A DNA stretch of 42,463 bases from CAYVCG01 sp964449985. Its GTDB lineage: Bacteria; Bacillota; Clostridia; Lachnospirales; WRAX01. Of this stretch, positions 7,901-15,001 are shown in pieces. The notes below the pieces were generated by a model, which saw nothing but the letters and a program-made list of their open reading frames with translations, was not told where the DNA came from and searched no databases. The first letter of the stretch is position 1, and each line of letters begins with the position of its first letter. Where the stretch lies: NCBI GenBank assembly GCA_964449985.1, contig CAYVCG010000009.1, positions 1 through 42,463 of the forward strand, in the 5' to 3' direction. The translations under genes were made by a program, and so were the position numbers.

Positions 7901-10190
7901 TATCGCCTAAAAATTCAATCGCGCTTGTATAATATCTTATTGCTTGCGATGTCGCAGCACCGTTAAAGGCTTTATTGCCCGCCATAAGGTTTACTTCAAC
8001 AAACTGCATTTTTTCTTCATCGGTTTCAAGGTATTTTTTTCCGATATTTAAGTGCCCTGCTATGGTTGCACAATGGTTAAACAGTTCTTTTTTGCTTGTA
8101 TGAAAATGTTCCAAAAGATTCTGGCCTATTCTGTAGTTCATGGATTCTTTGGTTTCTTGATCCATAAAGCTTAGACATAGCTTGTTTATTCTGCTGTTAA
8201 TAAAAGAAAATACATCTGTTGACGAGTTGTATGAAATCAAGTTGTCTAAGACAAATTTTCTTATGTTTTTGAAGAACCCTTTTGTGCTTAACTTTTTAGC
8301 GGAACAAATCTGAAGGTATTCAAGCGTAAACGACATTCCGCAATTTGCCATGAAAAACAAAAGAGTTTGAAGCTCAGAGCTATAAGAACGTATCGAAGAA
8401 ACGATTTCATCATCCATATCTAGCTTAAGGTCTGCGGATTTTATGCTGTTTATATCCCAAATCCACTCGTCGTTTAATATATCAAAACGTAAAAGCTTAT
8501 GATCATATAAAAAACGTAGGAAATAAGAAATCTCCAAAGGATTGCCGCCGGTCACCTCGCAAATATAATCTGCCAGTTCATTTGTTTTATCAATAGCGCT
8601 GTGGAACATATCAGAAATAACAATACGAACATCATTTCTATCAAAGAAATTAATATCAACTGTCGTTAAGCTCACTGGCGATTTATTAATCTTATCAAGT
8701 ATTGAGTTTACATCAGAATTCTCAAAGGAATCATTCCTTAAAGACCATATAACAAGCATATGTTTCAGGTTTTTATCAGACAGAGCAGACAAAAACAAAT
8801 GTAGGCTTTCATAATCAGCCCACTGAACGTTGTCTAGAAAGATGACAACAGGGGAAGCGGGGCCAGCAAAAATATTTAAAAGCGAGTTAAATACACGCTC
8901 AGTTCTTTCCTGGTTTTCGGAGTAATTCAAAGGAAGCAAGGCTTCCTGACGCCCCATAAACTCTTCCATAAACGGAAACATGTTAATAAGCACTTGGCTG
9001 TTTCGGCCAAATGTGTTCTTTAGCGTTTTAAGCAGTGGTTTTAAGTCTCTTCCACTTTTAGACATATATTTATAGTATTCTTCGAAAGCAGAAACTATTG
9101 GATAATAAGGCTGATGCCCTCCATTTTCTTCAAATTCTCCACGCAAAAGAAAAACACCGTTTTCCTTTAAGTGTTTTTCAAAATGGTTGACAAGCTGGGT
9201 TTTCCCCGCTCCGCTTTCGCCTTTTATAATAATAAGCTCATTATGACCGGCGTTTGCTTTTTCAAGAGCTTTTTTTAGGACTGTAAGCTCTGCATCTCTT
9301 CCGTAAAACTTGTTGGAAAGGTTAAATGAATCCAAAATATCGCCTTCACCCAATACAAACGGTGTAACCTTAATGCCTTTTGACAGCGCATTATAACACT
9401 TTGACCAGTCGTCTGCCAGGCTTTGGGCAGACTGGTAGCGTTCATCAGGGGATTTTTTGAGCAATTTCATAATTATGTCTGATGTAGTAACGTTTATATC
9501 AACAATATCAACCGGTTCATTTGGAGTAAGCGCAATATGAGCATGCAAAAGCTCCATAGCATTTTCTCCGCTAAACGGAAGCTGGTCGGTTATAATCTGA
9601 TAATATGTAACACCGAGGGAATATAGATCACTTCTTGCATCAACACTAGCATCTATGCGGCCTGTTTGCTCTGGGGAAACGTATTCCACTGTGCCATGGA
9701 GGTTGTCCGCAGTTACTAGTAATACTTCATCTACATAAGATGATATCCCAAAATCAATGAAATGAATATCCAGCGTTTCCGGGTTGATTAACATGTTGGA
9801 TGGTTTCACATCCCTGTGGATTATGCCATTTTCATGTATAGAGGCAAGAGCTTTTGCTGCGTTTCTGGCTATCTGAAGAAAAACCTTTTCGTCAACTGTG
9901 TTATTTTTCAAATACTCATCTAAAACAATACCGCCGGTATCTTCAAAAACCAGATATGCGTTTGAGTCATTATAAATGTATTCTATTATTTTAGGAGCGC
10001 CTAGAATTGATTTGTCGTTTAGTATTTCGTAGGCATGTTTTAGGCGGTATACCTCTCCGTGATTTTCTGTGTCTTCGCAACATGTTTTGATTATAACTTT
10101 TTTGTTTGTTGCTTTAAGGGTTGCTTTATATATAAGAGTTCTGGTTCCTTCAAATATAGTTTCATTTATTGCATATTTGTTTTCAATCAT
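4998..10190 (-). CDS. Ser/Thr kinase-AAA ATPase-GAF-histidine kinase fusion
   Basis: A 1730-aa cytoplasmic signalling protein with no clear membrane segment. Order: Ser/Thr protein kinase (1-265; K35, HRD 125-127, DFG 146-148, glycine loop degenerate); AAA/STAND-type ATPase (about 295-560; Walker A GESGAGKT 324-331, Walker B VVIFLDNVQWAD); a long helical, TPR-like region (about 600-1230); GAF domain (about 1290-1440); histidine kinase core with H-box VAHEINSP (phospho-His about 1495), N-box Asn about 1626, DNGRGM about 1658 and GGSGLG about 1684. This resembles the HstK-type dual kinases best known from cyanobacteria and myxobacteria. Start ATG at 10190 chosen because AATAGGAG overlaps the ATG six codons upstream. 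All catalytic motifs look intact. Ligand and Ser/Thr substrate are unknown; the adjacent HD-GYP regulator is the likely phospho-acceptor. Confidence 0.92.
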   Translation of the reverse strand: MIENKYAINETIFEGTRTLIYKATLKATNKKVIIKTCCEDTENHGEVYRLKHAYEILNDKSILGAPKIIEYIYNDSNAYLVFEDTGGIVLDEYLKNNTVDEKVFLQIARNAAKALASIHENGIIHRDVKPSNMLINPETLDIHFIDFGISSYVDEVLLVTADNLHGTVEYVSPEQTGRIDASVDARSDLYSLGVTYYQIITDQLPFSGENAMELLHAHIALTPNEPVDIVDINVTTSDIIMKLLKKSPDERYQSAQSLADDWSKCYNALSKGIKVTPFVLGEGDILDSFNLSNKFYGRDAELTVLKKALEKANAGHNELIIIKGESGAGKTQLVNHFEKHLKENGVFLLRGEFEENGGHQPYYPIVSAFEEYYKYMSKSGRDLKPLLKTLKNTFGRNSQVLINMFPFMEEFMGRQEALLPLNYSENQERTERVFNSLLNIFAGPASPVVIFLDNVQWADYESLHLFLSALSDKNLKHMLVIWSLRNDSFENSDVNSILDKINKSPVSLTTVDINFFDRNDVRIVISDMFHSAIDKTNELADYICEVTGGNPLEISYFLRFLYDHKLLRFDILNDEWIWDINSIKSADLKLDMDDEIVSSIRSYSSELQTLLFFMANCGMSFTLEYLQICSAKKLSTKGFFKNIRKFVLDNLISYNSSTDVFSFINSRINKLCLSFMDQETKESMNYRIGQNLLEHFHTSKKELFNHCATIAGHLNIGKKYLETDEEKMQFVEVNLMAGNKAFNGAATSQAIRYYTSAIEFLGDKPFERNYKFAFELFLNLAQCYFSSGNLEKSSHTYDLMLESITDDADRFTVFDRRIEQFFGAFDHATTITLGEQYLKHSGLILDESTDTTEIIAKEREEFLANLENDDFDIFLSIGYAKDITMLQNGSIMSFFAASMYLSNHRLGEYYIHKIYNLAHEHGIFYHFKKALEVIAVILADAGQPERANKLTDLCLKYADKYNMPKSNIYLFHGASISHWLNPLDETVNAYETCKRYSSAEGNLYTGSLCDYVLFDVYAYTGVNIIKFSREVKTAIAFAEKAGYPLAIALFSSVYNQYTRNLLGRTHSTDSFDDKYFNEQAFEKEFKENEFVLAYFYSYKLYALCIHGHYEEALCAFERLNKIIGALGACIPVVQNNFYHSVALARLSHTYPERRDEYISIIKKNQAIMRKWAQQCPENFMHKYMIIQCELAMLDDSNTQKPLNLYADAKKLVEGSKFVLDTIILEECMLLYWERIGVGLYSDYHRKEVCRMCTELDIRIRLYSYDTPDNNDNMPSKSSASVHASSLYLSNKSLDAETILSIMTTLSDDMSISGVSERFLNFMVQNSGSNKGFFVIKNEEMTALEAVFDSESLIKDDYSIKLGESLDNADPKYIPTNILKNVLKKETTIVSHSSKDNYLFYIDDLYIRTNVPESFVCMSIIAREKLVGAVYLENTKLPGVFTEDRINVLMAICSQSAILIENAVYYNEISTYAKTVEIRLKEHISQLNALIAGVAHEINSPVGVCVTVITRMQELATEIDKKFKDAKLSKSALGEFLDETIKGLSISIGNITRAANLIQNFKKVSVDQSTEVFEELNLKDTLKMIAEYIRPAVKKQVDSIEIIAPDDLRIYSCSGTLTQIFTNLIMNAKLHAFDGMEKEGCKITIKVANLGDHAQIVFTDNGRGMSEEQLGKLFQPFYTTKRNAGGSGLGAYIILTLVTQTLNGTVRCVSSLGKGTSYIINLPFDIVRFNK

Positions 10191-10272
10191 AAGGCAACTC
10201 CTATTCATGATTTATTTTTTGTCGTCGAAAAACATAAAAAAGCATTCATCTATATTATCGGTAATAAATATC

Positions 10273-11040
10273 TCATTTTTTAACAGCAAAAAAAACCCGC
10301 TGGCTATCGGTTTTTGGCGGTGAAAGCGTCATTTCATCATAAATGCCTGCGATTTTCAAGCCGCAGGTTTCAATCGCATTTTTTATTTCTTCTAAGGAAT
10401 ATGCCTTTTCATAGTGCGTTTCGTCGTAGCGGTCATACCTTTTTGAGGTTTCGTCTTTAACAAAAAAAGTGGCTGAATATTCGTTTATCTTTTCATCTTC
10501 ATCATAGAAGCATTCAAGTATGTATGCGGCGTTTTCCCTTATATCGGAAAATACACCGTCTGACGACATGTTTTTAAATCTTTGTTCTGTATTTATATCG
10601 AATATAAAGATGCCGTCTGGGTTTAAATAGTTTTTAACGCATAAAAACAAATCGTTTAAGCGGTCTGTTTCTAAAATATAATTGATGCTATCACAAATGC
10701 AGACGATAGCATCAACCGTTCCATACAGCTCAAATTCACACATATCCTGGCATAAATACAAAATATCATGCGTTGATTGTGTTGGTTTGTTTTTAGCCAT
10801 CATAAGCATTTCCGGCGATGCATCAATGCCGATCATATTATATCCCATTTTTGCAAACCTTGTTGTTATGTTGCCTGTGCCGCAGGCTAGATCCAAAACA
10901 AGAGTTGGGTTATGCCCGAAGCTTTCCCATATTTGTTTGATATAACCCGCCCAATCGTCATAAGGTATATCCTGCATAAACAAGTCATAAACCTTTGCAA
11001 AACCGTTATAAATCTCCATCTCAAAAAACACCGGCTTCAT
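10273..11040 (-). CDS. Class I SAM-dependent methyltransferase
   Basis: A 255-aa protein with a Rossmann methyltransferase fold: motif I VLDLACGTGNITTRFA, then an acidic residue ending strand 2 (MIGIDASPEML), and a motif IV region VDAIVCICDSINYI. The N-terminus EIYNGFAKVYDLFM matches a common Clostridia methyltransferase family whose substrate is unknown. An ATG seven codons inside (MEIYNGF) fits relatives better than the first ATG; neither has a strong ribosome binding site. It follows the SASP gene by 44 bp on the same strand. Substrate cannot be assigned. Confidence 0.8.
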   Translation of the reverse strand: MKPVFFEMEIYNGFAKVYDLFMQDIPYDDWAGYIKQIWESFGHNPTLVLDLACGTGNITTRFAKMGYNMIGIDASPEMLMMAKNKPTQSTHDILYLCQDMCEFELYGTVDAIVCICDSINYILETDRLNDLFLCVKNYLNPDGIFIFDINTEQRFKNMSSDGVFSDIRENAAYILECFYDEDEKINEYSATFFVKDETSKRYDRYDETHYEKAYSLEEIKNAIETCGLKIAGIYDEMTLSPPKTDSQRVFFAVKK

Positions 11041-11084
11041 ATATTATTTCTATCGAAATCATAGATATAGTTATAATACCATTA

Positions 11085-11306
11085 TTAAGTTATATCTTCC
11101 AGTTTTTTAAGCTTTTTTCTTTTAGACATTATTCCGCCTATTCTTCCGCTTTCTTTTGCCGTTAAAGATTTCCAACCGGTTTTATTGACCTTTTCGATAA
11201 GACCAAGCTCGTTTGCTATTTCGTATTTTAATAAATCATCTGCGGTTAGCGGTTTTAATTTCTTTGGTTTTTGTTCTTTTTTATTTGTGCTTTCGTTTTT
11301 ACTCAT
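11085..11306 (-). CDS. Alpha/beta-type small acid-soluble spore protein, SspF-like
   Basis: A 73-aa, Lys-rich protein. The central part reads LLKYEIANELGLIEKV, followed by GW, then KESGRIGGIMSKRKK. The KYE-A-(E/D)LG, V--GW and G-(I/M)-(M)-KR pattern matches alpha/beta-type SASPs, and the V--GW element is characteristic of SspF (B. subtilis). These proteins coat and protect DNA in the dormant spore and are made in the forespore, usually under sigma-G. The N-terminal 20 residues are unusually charged and Lys-rich, an addition to the basic domain. A GGGAG ribosome binding site precedes the ATG. I could not find a convincing sigma-G promoter. It is direct evidence that the organism forms spores. 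Confidence 0.75.
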   Translation of the reverse strand: MSKNESTNKKEQKPKKLKPLTADDLLKYEIANELGLIEKVNKTGWKSLTAKESGRIGGIMSKRKKLKKLEDIT

Positions 11307-11381
11307 GCCTCATCACTCCCGGGGTTATTTAATTCTGTAATAGTGCCTATTCCAAGTTTTTCCGAAAGTGGAGCTGGTTAT

Positions 11382-11984
11382 TCAATGTTTGAAAAAAGCG
11401 TTGTATGATAGGGTCAATCCGTTATTAACGCGCTGAACTGTTTTTGCAAAATTATGATGCGGTTCGGCTGTCTCTTCCAATGCATCCGCTTTTTCCTGAG
11501 AATCTATAATCATTCCCGGAGGAACAAACCGGTTGTCTTTTAGCGCAACACCGGTTATATAAGAGTTTGGAGATATGTAGCAGTTTTTACCGATAGAAGC
11601 ATTCAGAATAACTGCTCTAAAGCTAATAAACGATCCATCGCCGATCTTGCATGGCCCATGGATGATACAGCCGTGGGCACAGCTTACGTGCTTTCCAATG
11701 TATATCGAGTATTGCTTTTCGTCATGCGTTATGAATAAATTTTCCAGCCCATGAAGAATGACGCCGTCTTGTATGTTCGTATTGGAATCTATATAAAAAG
11801 GTGAACCTTCGTCAGCGCGAATACTAACATTAGGCCCGACGAATACATTGTTGTTTATCGTTACATCTCCAATAATTGCTGAAAACGGCCCGATATATGC
11901 AGATGGATGAATAGAGGGGGTGGTGCTTTGAGGATTCGTTGGGGTAGAGGGGTTTGGCGCGATGAAACTTGTGTTTTGAAGCAT
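11382..11984 (-). CDS. Gamma-class carbonic anhydrase, CcmM/CamH-like
   Basis: A 200-aa left-handed beta-helix protein of hexapeptide repeats (about residues 25-160) and a C-terminal helix. It has the gamma-CA signature: SIRADEGSPF (R56, D58), TNIQDGVILHG (H78) and CAHGCIIHGPC (H104, H109). The three His correspond to the zinc/iron ligands of Methanosarcina Cam. The DEGSPF...TNIQDG wording is close to the N-terminal domain of cyanobacterial CcmM and to CamH. A Pro/Ser/Thr-rich stretch (residues 9-28) precedes the helix. No RuBisCO-small-subunit-like repeats or carboxysome genes are present. Start ATG at 11984 follows AAGGAGGG; upstream codons are poor in the family sense. Reaction: CO2 hydration; a trimer is expected from the family. 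Confidence 0.82.
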   Translation of the reverse strand: MLQNTSFIAPNPSTPTNPQSTTPSIHPSAYIGPFSAIIGDVTINNNVFVGPNVSIRADEGSPFYIDSNTNIQDGVILHGLENLFITHDEKQYSIYIGKHVSCAHGCIIHGPCKIGDGSFISFRAVILNASIGKNCYISPNSYITGVALKDNRFVPPGMIIDSQEKADALEETAEPHHNFAKTVQRVNNGLTLSYNAFFKH

Positions 11985-12066
11985 TTTCTTGCCCTCCTTT
12001 ATTTTTTTAGTTATTATTAAGAGGGTACAATATTTGCATTTGCATGTCAATAGAATAATAGATAAC

Positions 12067-12108
12067 AAAAAATCCCTCTTCCATCATTATGATAGGAGAA
12101 GGATTTTA
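12067..12108 (-). terminator. Terminator of the 56-aa gene
   Basis: On the minus strand AAAATCCTTCTCC and its partner GGAAGAGGGATTTT form a stem around ATCATAATGAT, followed by a run of T. It starts 10 nt after the stop at 12118 and ends before the carbonic anhydrase start. Confidence 0.75.
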
Positions 12109-12117
12109 AGATATATT

Positions 12118-12443
12118 TTACTCTAATGCAGCTTCCAGCTTGTGCAGTTCATTTAATGGGAAAAACCTTAAAAGCTCTTTATACTGCTCTTGAGAAAGCC
12201 CTTCCGCGTTTACATAAATATCAACTTTTCTATCAACATCAGNNNNNNNNNNNNNNNNNNNNNNNNNNNNNNNNNNNNNNNNNNNNNNNNNNNNNNNNNN
12301 NNNNNNNNNNNNNNNNNNNNNNNNNNNNNNNNNNNNNNNNNNTCTTGAGAAAGCCCTTCCGCGTTTACATAAATATCAACTTTTCTATCAACATCAGCCT
12401 TTTCAAAGTCAGCTCTCATTTTCTCGAATTCTGTTGCATTCAT
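12118..12443 (-). CDS. Small unknown protein, interrupted by an artificial assembly gap
   Basis: As given, the gene is broken by 100 N. Removing the N run and one of the two identical 55-bp flanks leaves 171 nt, an exact 57-codon frame: ATG at 12443, stop TAA at 12120-12118. The 56-aa product starts MNATEFEKMRADFEKADVD and ends FPLNELHKLEAALE. It is acidic, helical and without Cys, signal or membrane segment; I do not recognise the family. A TAGGAGTGAG ribosome binding site precedes the ATG and a terminator follows the stop, so the gene is real. It lies downstream of the TSUP pair on the same strand. Function unknown. Confidence 0.7.
12188..12397. other. 100-N assembly gap with duplicated 55-bp flanks
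   Basis: Positions 12243-12342 are N. The 55 bp before (12188-12242) and after (12343-12397) are identical. This is the signature of two overlapping contig ends that were joined by scaffolding and not merged. The frame of the gene across it is restored if the duplication is collapsed, so no sequence is probably missing. Confidence 0.9.
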
Positions 12444-12517
12444 AAACTCACTCCTATCGGCAATTATGCCAATTATTTAATAATACTCTTTTATAGTATT
12501 CGTATGTTTTATGCTCT

Positions 12518-12895
12518 TTATACCTTTGATTTTTGGGTTTCTCCTTTTTTGAAAAATTCTATTGCTCCCATAATAAGTAAAAATCCGCCAAACATCTTTT
12601 TAAGTATTGTGGAATCAATACGAACAGCTATGCATGAGCCAATAATAGCCCCGATTATGCCGAACAATATTATTTTAAGAAGGATTTTTGTCTCTATATT
12701 TTTTTCTTTAAAATGCGTAATTAAGGCAATTATTGCGGTTGGGATAAAAAATATGAGATTGATGTTTTGGGATTGGTGCTGATTTATAGCGGCAAGCAGG
12801 GTTAGTGCCGGGATCAAAATCGTTCCGCCACCGATGCCCATACCGCTAATTATGCCCGATGCAAAGCCTATAGATATCAATAATATAATTGTCAT
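12518..12895 (-). CDS. TSUP (TauE/SafE) half-transporter, second subunit
   Basis: A 125-aa membrane protein with about four helices. It contains the TSUP signature GIGGGTILIPALTLLA near residue 21, the half-family repeat. Full TSUP proteins are about 250 aa with two such repeats, so this is one half. It overlaps the upstream half gene by ATGA (12892-12895), pointing to translational coupling and a heteromeric transporter. TSUP proteins export or import sulfur oxoanions or organic anions; substrate not deducible here. The C-terminal ten residues are polar and Lys-rich. Confidence 0.85.
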   Translation of the reverse strand: MTIILLISIGFASGIISGMGIGGGTILIPALTLLAAINQHQSQNINLIFFIPTAIIALITHFKEKNIETKILLKIILFGIIGAIIGSCIAVRIDSTILKKMFGGFLLIMGAIEFFKKGETQKSKV

Positions 12896-13248
12896 TTAAA
12901 AATCATTCCTATCGCTGCAACAATCATGAATATTCCAAATACGCGATGAAGCCATTTTGCTGATAGCTTCTTTAAAAGTTTTGCCCCAACAAAACCTCCG
13001 ACCATACCCCCGGAAGATACATATATTATAGTCATCCAATCAGACTGGACATCCTTTAAATAAATAAAGGTACTTATTATAGAAAGCGGAAGAATGATAG
13101 CAATAGCTGTTGCATGAGCCTTATGCGCCTCAACCTTCAATACTTTTTCCATAGCCGGGACTATTATTGTTCCGCCGCCAGAGCCGAATAAACCGTTGAC
13201 CAATCCCGTAACTATGCCCAAAACACCAGTCTTTAAAATGTTTTTCAT
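12892..13248 (-). CDS. TSUP (TauE/SafE) half-transporter, first subunit
   Basis: A 118-aa membrane protein of about four helices with the TSUP signature GLFGSGGGTIIVPAMEKV near residue 20 and the pattern HKAHATAIAIILPLS in the second helix, seen in first halves of the family. It ends in IGMIFK with its stop inside the ATGA overlap with the next gene. The two products together equal one full-length TSUP transporter (243 aa). A weak GAGAAAGTGGG site precedes the ATG. I see no frameshift: both halves have independent start sites, and similar split pairs occur in other Clostridia. Confidence 0.85.
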   Translation of the reverse strand: MKNILKTGVLGIVTGLVNGLFGSGGGTIIVPAMEKVLKVEAHKAHATAIAIILPLSIISTFIYLKDVQSDWMTIIYVSSGGMVGGFVGAKLLKKLSAKWLHRVFGIFMIVAAIGMIFK

Positions 13249-13368
13249 AAAATTTACCCACTTTCTCCAACAGCCTTTTACCTAATTTTATTATTCTACA
13301 GTTCTTTTGTATTTATTAGTCACAATAAAATTTTTAAAAGATTTCATATGCTTCTACCTTGTTTTTCC

Positions 13369-13397
13369 TTGACTATGAATTTATGCCATGCTATAAT
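13369..13397 (+). promoter_or_regulatory. Sigma-A promoter of tRNA-Thr
   Basis: TTGACT (13369-13374), a 17-bp spacer and TATAAT (13392-13397). The expected start is about 8 nt before the tRNA at 13413, typical for a stable RNA promoter. Confidence 0.85.
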
Positions 13398-13412
13398 CTT
13401 TCCTGTAATTAT

Positions 13413-13484
13413 GCTACTGTGGCTCAGGGGTAGAGCAGCGCATTCGTAATGCGCAGGCCGTGAGTTCAAATCTCACCAGTAGCT
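13413..13484 (+). tRNA. tRNA-Thr (anticodon CGU)
   Basis: A 72-nt cloverleaf. The 7-bp acceptor stem pairs GCTACTG with CAGTAGC, the anticodon stem GCGCA/TGCGC encloses loop TTCGTAA (anticodon CGT, reading ACG), and the T loop is TTCAAAT. The discriminator is T and CCA is not encoded. It is a single gene with its own promoter and terminator between the TSUP pair and glnA. Confidence 0.95.
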
Positions 13485-13502
13485 TATAGGTTAAGTTTAC
13501 AT

Positions 13503-13534
13503 AAAAAAAGGTCGCTGGATTGGCGGTCTTTTTT
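13503..13534 (+). terminator. Terminator of tRNA-Thr
   Basis: AAAAAAGGTCGCT (13504-13516) pairs with GGCGGTCTTTTTT (13522-13534) allowing G-U pairs, with loop GGATT and a run of six T. Confidence 0.8.
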
Positions 13535-13547
13535 ATGTCTTAAAACA

Positions 13548-13573
13548 AAAGACCGACCTTTCGGCCAGCCTTT
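13548..13573 (-). terminator. Terminator of glnA
   Basis: On the minus strand an 11-bp stem (AAAGGCTGGCC/GGTCGGTCTTT, with G-U pairs) closed by a GAAA tetraloop and followed by T residues, 27 bp after the glnA stop. Confidence 0.8.
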
Positions 13574-13599
13574 GTTAACTACTTTATATAAATTTATAT

Positions 13600-14934
13600 T
13601 TAGTACATCTTTAAATACCTGTTTATTTCCCATGGATGAACATTGTTAGTGTATTTGCTCCATTCAATGCGCTTTGCTTTAACATAGTTGTTATAGACAT
13701 GCTTACCAAGAGCAGCTTTAACAGTCTCATCCTTTGTAAGCTCGTCAATAGCTTCATCAAGGTTTCTTGGCAGATTCTCTATTGCATTGTCACACAGCTC
13801 ATCGTCGGATAAGTGGTATATGTTTCCGTCGATAGGAGCAGGCGGTTCAATCTTTTCCTTAATGCCTTCAAGACCGGCTTTAAGCATAGCTGCAAGAGCC
13901 AAATATGGATTGCAAGAAGGATCAGGATTTCTCATTTCAAGCCTTGTTCCTTCGCCGCGCGCAACAGGTATGCGTATGAGAGGGCTTCTGTTGCATGTTG
14001 ACCATGCGATGTATACAGGCGCTTCATAGCCCAAAACAAGACGTTTATATGAATTTACTATAGGGTTTGTTATAGCTGTCATTCCTTTTGCGTGCTTCAA
14101 CAAACCACCCATGAAATAATACGCTTCTTTTGATAAACCATTTTTGTCAGACGGGTCATAGAATGCGTTAACGCCGTTTTTAAACAAAGACATATTACAA
14201 TGCATACCAGAGCCACATTCGTTGTTTATGGGCTTTGGCATAAATGTTGCATGAAGTCCGTTTTTCTTTGCCATAACCTTTACAACGAGCTTAAAGGTTA
14301 TAATATTGTCTGCGGCGCTTAAAGCATCGCTGTATTTAAAATCTATTTCGTGCTGTCCGGGGGCATTCTCGTGATGAGCCGCCTCGATTTGAAAGCCCAT
14401 ATCCATAAGGCATTTAACCATGTCAATACGGGCAATCTCACCGTTATCGACAGGCGCTAGATCAAAATAAGATGCTTCATCGTGGGTTTTAGTGGTTGGT
14501 TTGCCTTCATCATCAGTCTGGAAGAGGAAAAATTCGCATTCTGGGCCGACATAAAATTCATATCCCATATCATGGGCTTCATTTATTGCGCTTATAAGGA
14601 CGTTTCTCGGATCGCCGGAAAATGGAGTTCCATCCGGGTTATAAATATTGCATATCATGCGAGCTATTTTATGATCCTTAAACCATGGCATAATGACAAA
14701 TGTCGAAGGGTCTGGGCTTAAATACATATCTGATTCTTCAATGCGGACAAAACCTTCTATAGACGATCCATCAAACATCATTTTATTGTCCAAAGCTTTT
14801 TTTAATTCATCTTTTGTTATAGCGATATTTTTCATTGTTCCAAAGATATCGACAAATTGCAGCCTTATAAAGTCAACGTTATGTTCTGCGACTAATCGCA
14901 TTACGTCTTCTGCTGTAAGTTTCTTTTCACTCAT
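13600..14934 (-). CDS. glnA: Glutamine synthetase, type I
   Basis: A 444-aa cytosolic enzyme, the usual length of the Bacillota GSI-alpha type (a dodecamer in the family). It condenses glutamate and ammonia with ATP. Visible hallmarks: DGSSIEGF near the N-terminus, the active-site metal-binding segment VGPECEFFLF, HHENAPGQHEIDFKY, the ATP-binding region NPIVNSYKRLVLGYEAP, and NRSPLIRIP with LEMRNPDPSCNPYLALAA. The GSI-beta adenylylation loop is absent, as expected; regulation is more likely by feedback or a GlnR/TnrA-like factor, but I see no clear operator. An AGGAG site precedes the ATG. It is the last gene of a run of minus-strand genes and ends in a strong terminator. Confidence 0.97.
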   Translation of the reverse strand: MSEKKLTAEDVMRLVAEHNVDFIRLQFVDIFGTMKNIAITKDELKKALDNKMMFDGSSIEGFVRIEESDMYLSPDPSTFVIMPWFKDHKIARMICNIYNPDGTPFSGDPRNVLISAINEAHDMGYEFYVGPECEFFLFQTDDEGKPTTKTHDEASYFDLAPVDNGEIARIDMVKCLMDMGFQIEAAHHENAPGQHEIDFKYSDALSAADNIITFKLVVKVMAKKNGLHATFMPKPINNECGSGMHCNMSLFKNGVNAFYDPSDKNGLSKEAYYFMGGLLKHAKGMTAITNPIVNSYKRLVLGYEAPVYIAWSTCNRSPLIRIPVARGEGTRLEMRNPDPSCNPYLALAAMLKAGLEGIKEKIEPPAPIDGNIYHLSDDELCDNAIENLPRNLDEAIDELTKDETVKAALGKHVYNNYVKAKRIEWSKYTNNVHPWEINRYLKMY

Positions 14935-15001
14935 GCTACAAAACCATCTCCTATGCTAAAAAACGGCATTAGGTTCCCCTTTTTGCCCTACTTTATTCTT
15001 A

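Noticed and set aside
12126..12782. 218-aa plus-strand open frame across the gap
   Set aside because: It is kept open only by the N run and is antisense to a better-supported small gene and a TSUP subunit.
13249..13368. Promoter of the TSUP pair
   Set aside because: AT-rich DNA gives many weak matches, but none with an acceptable -35 and 16-18 bp spacer.
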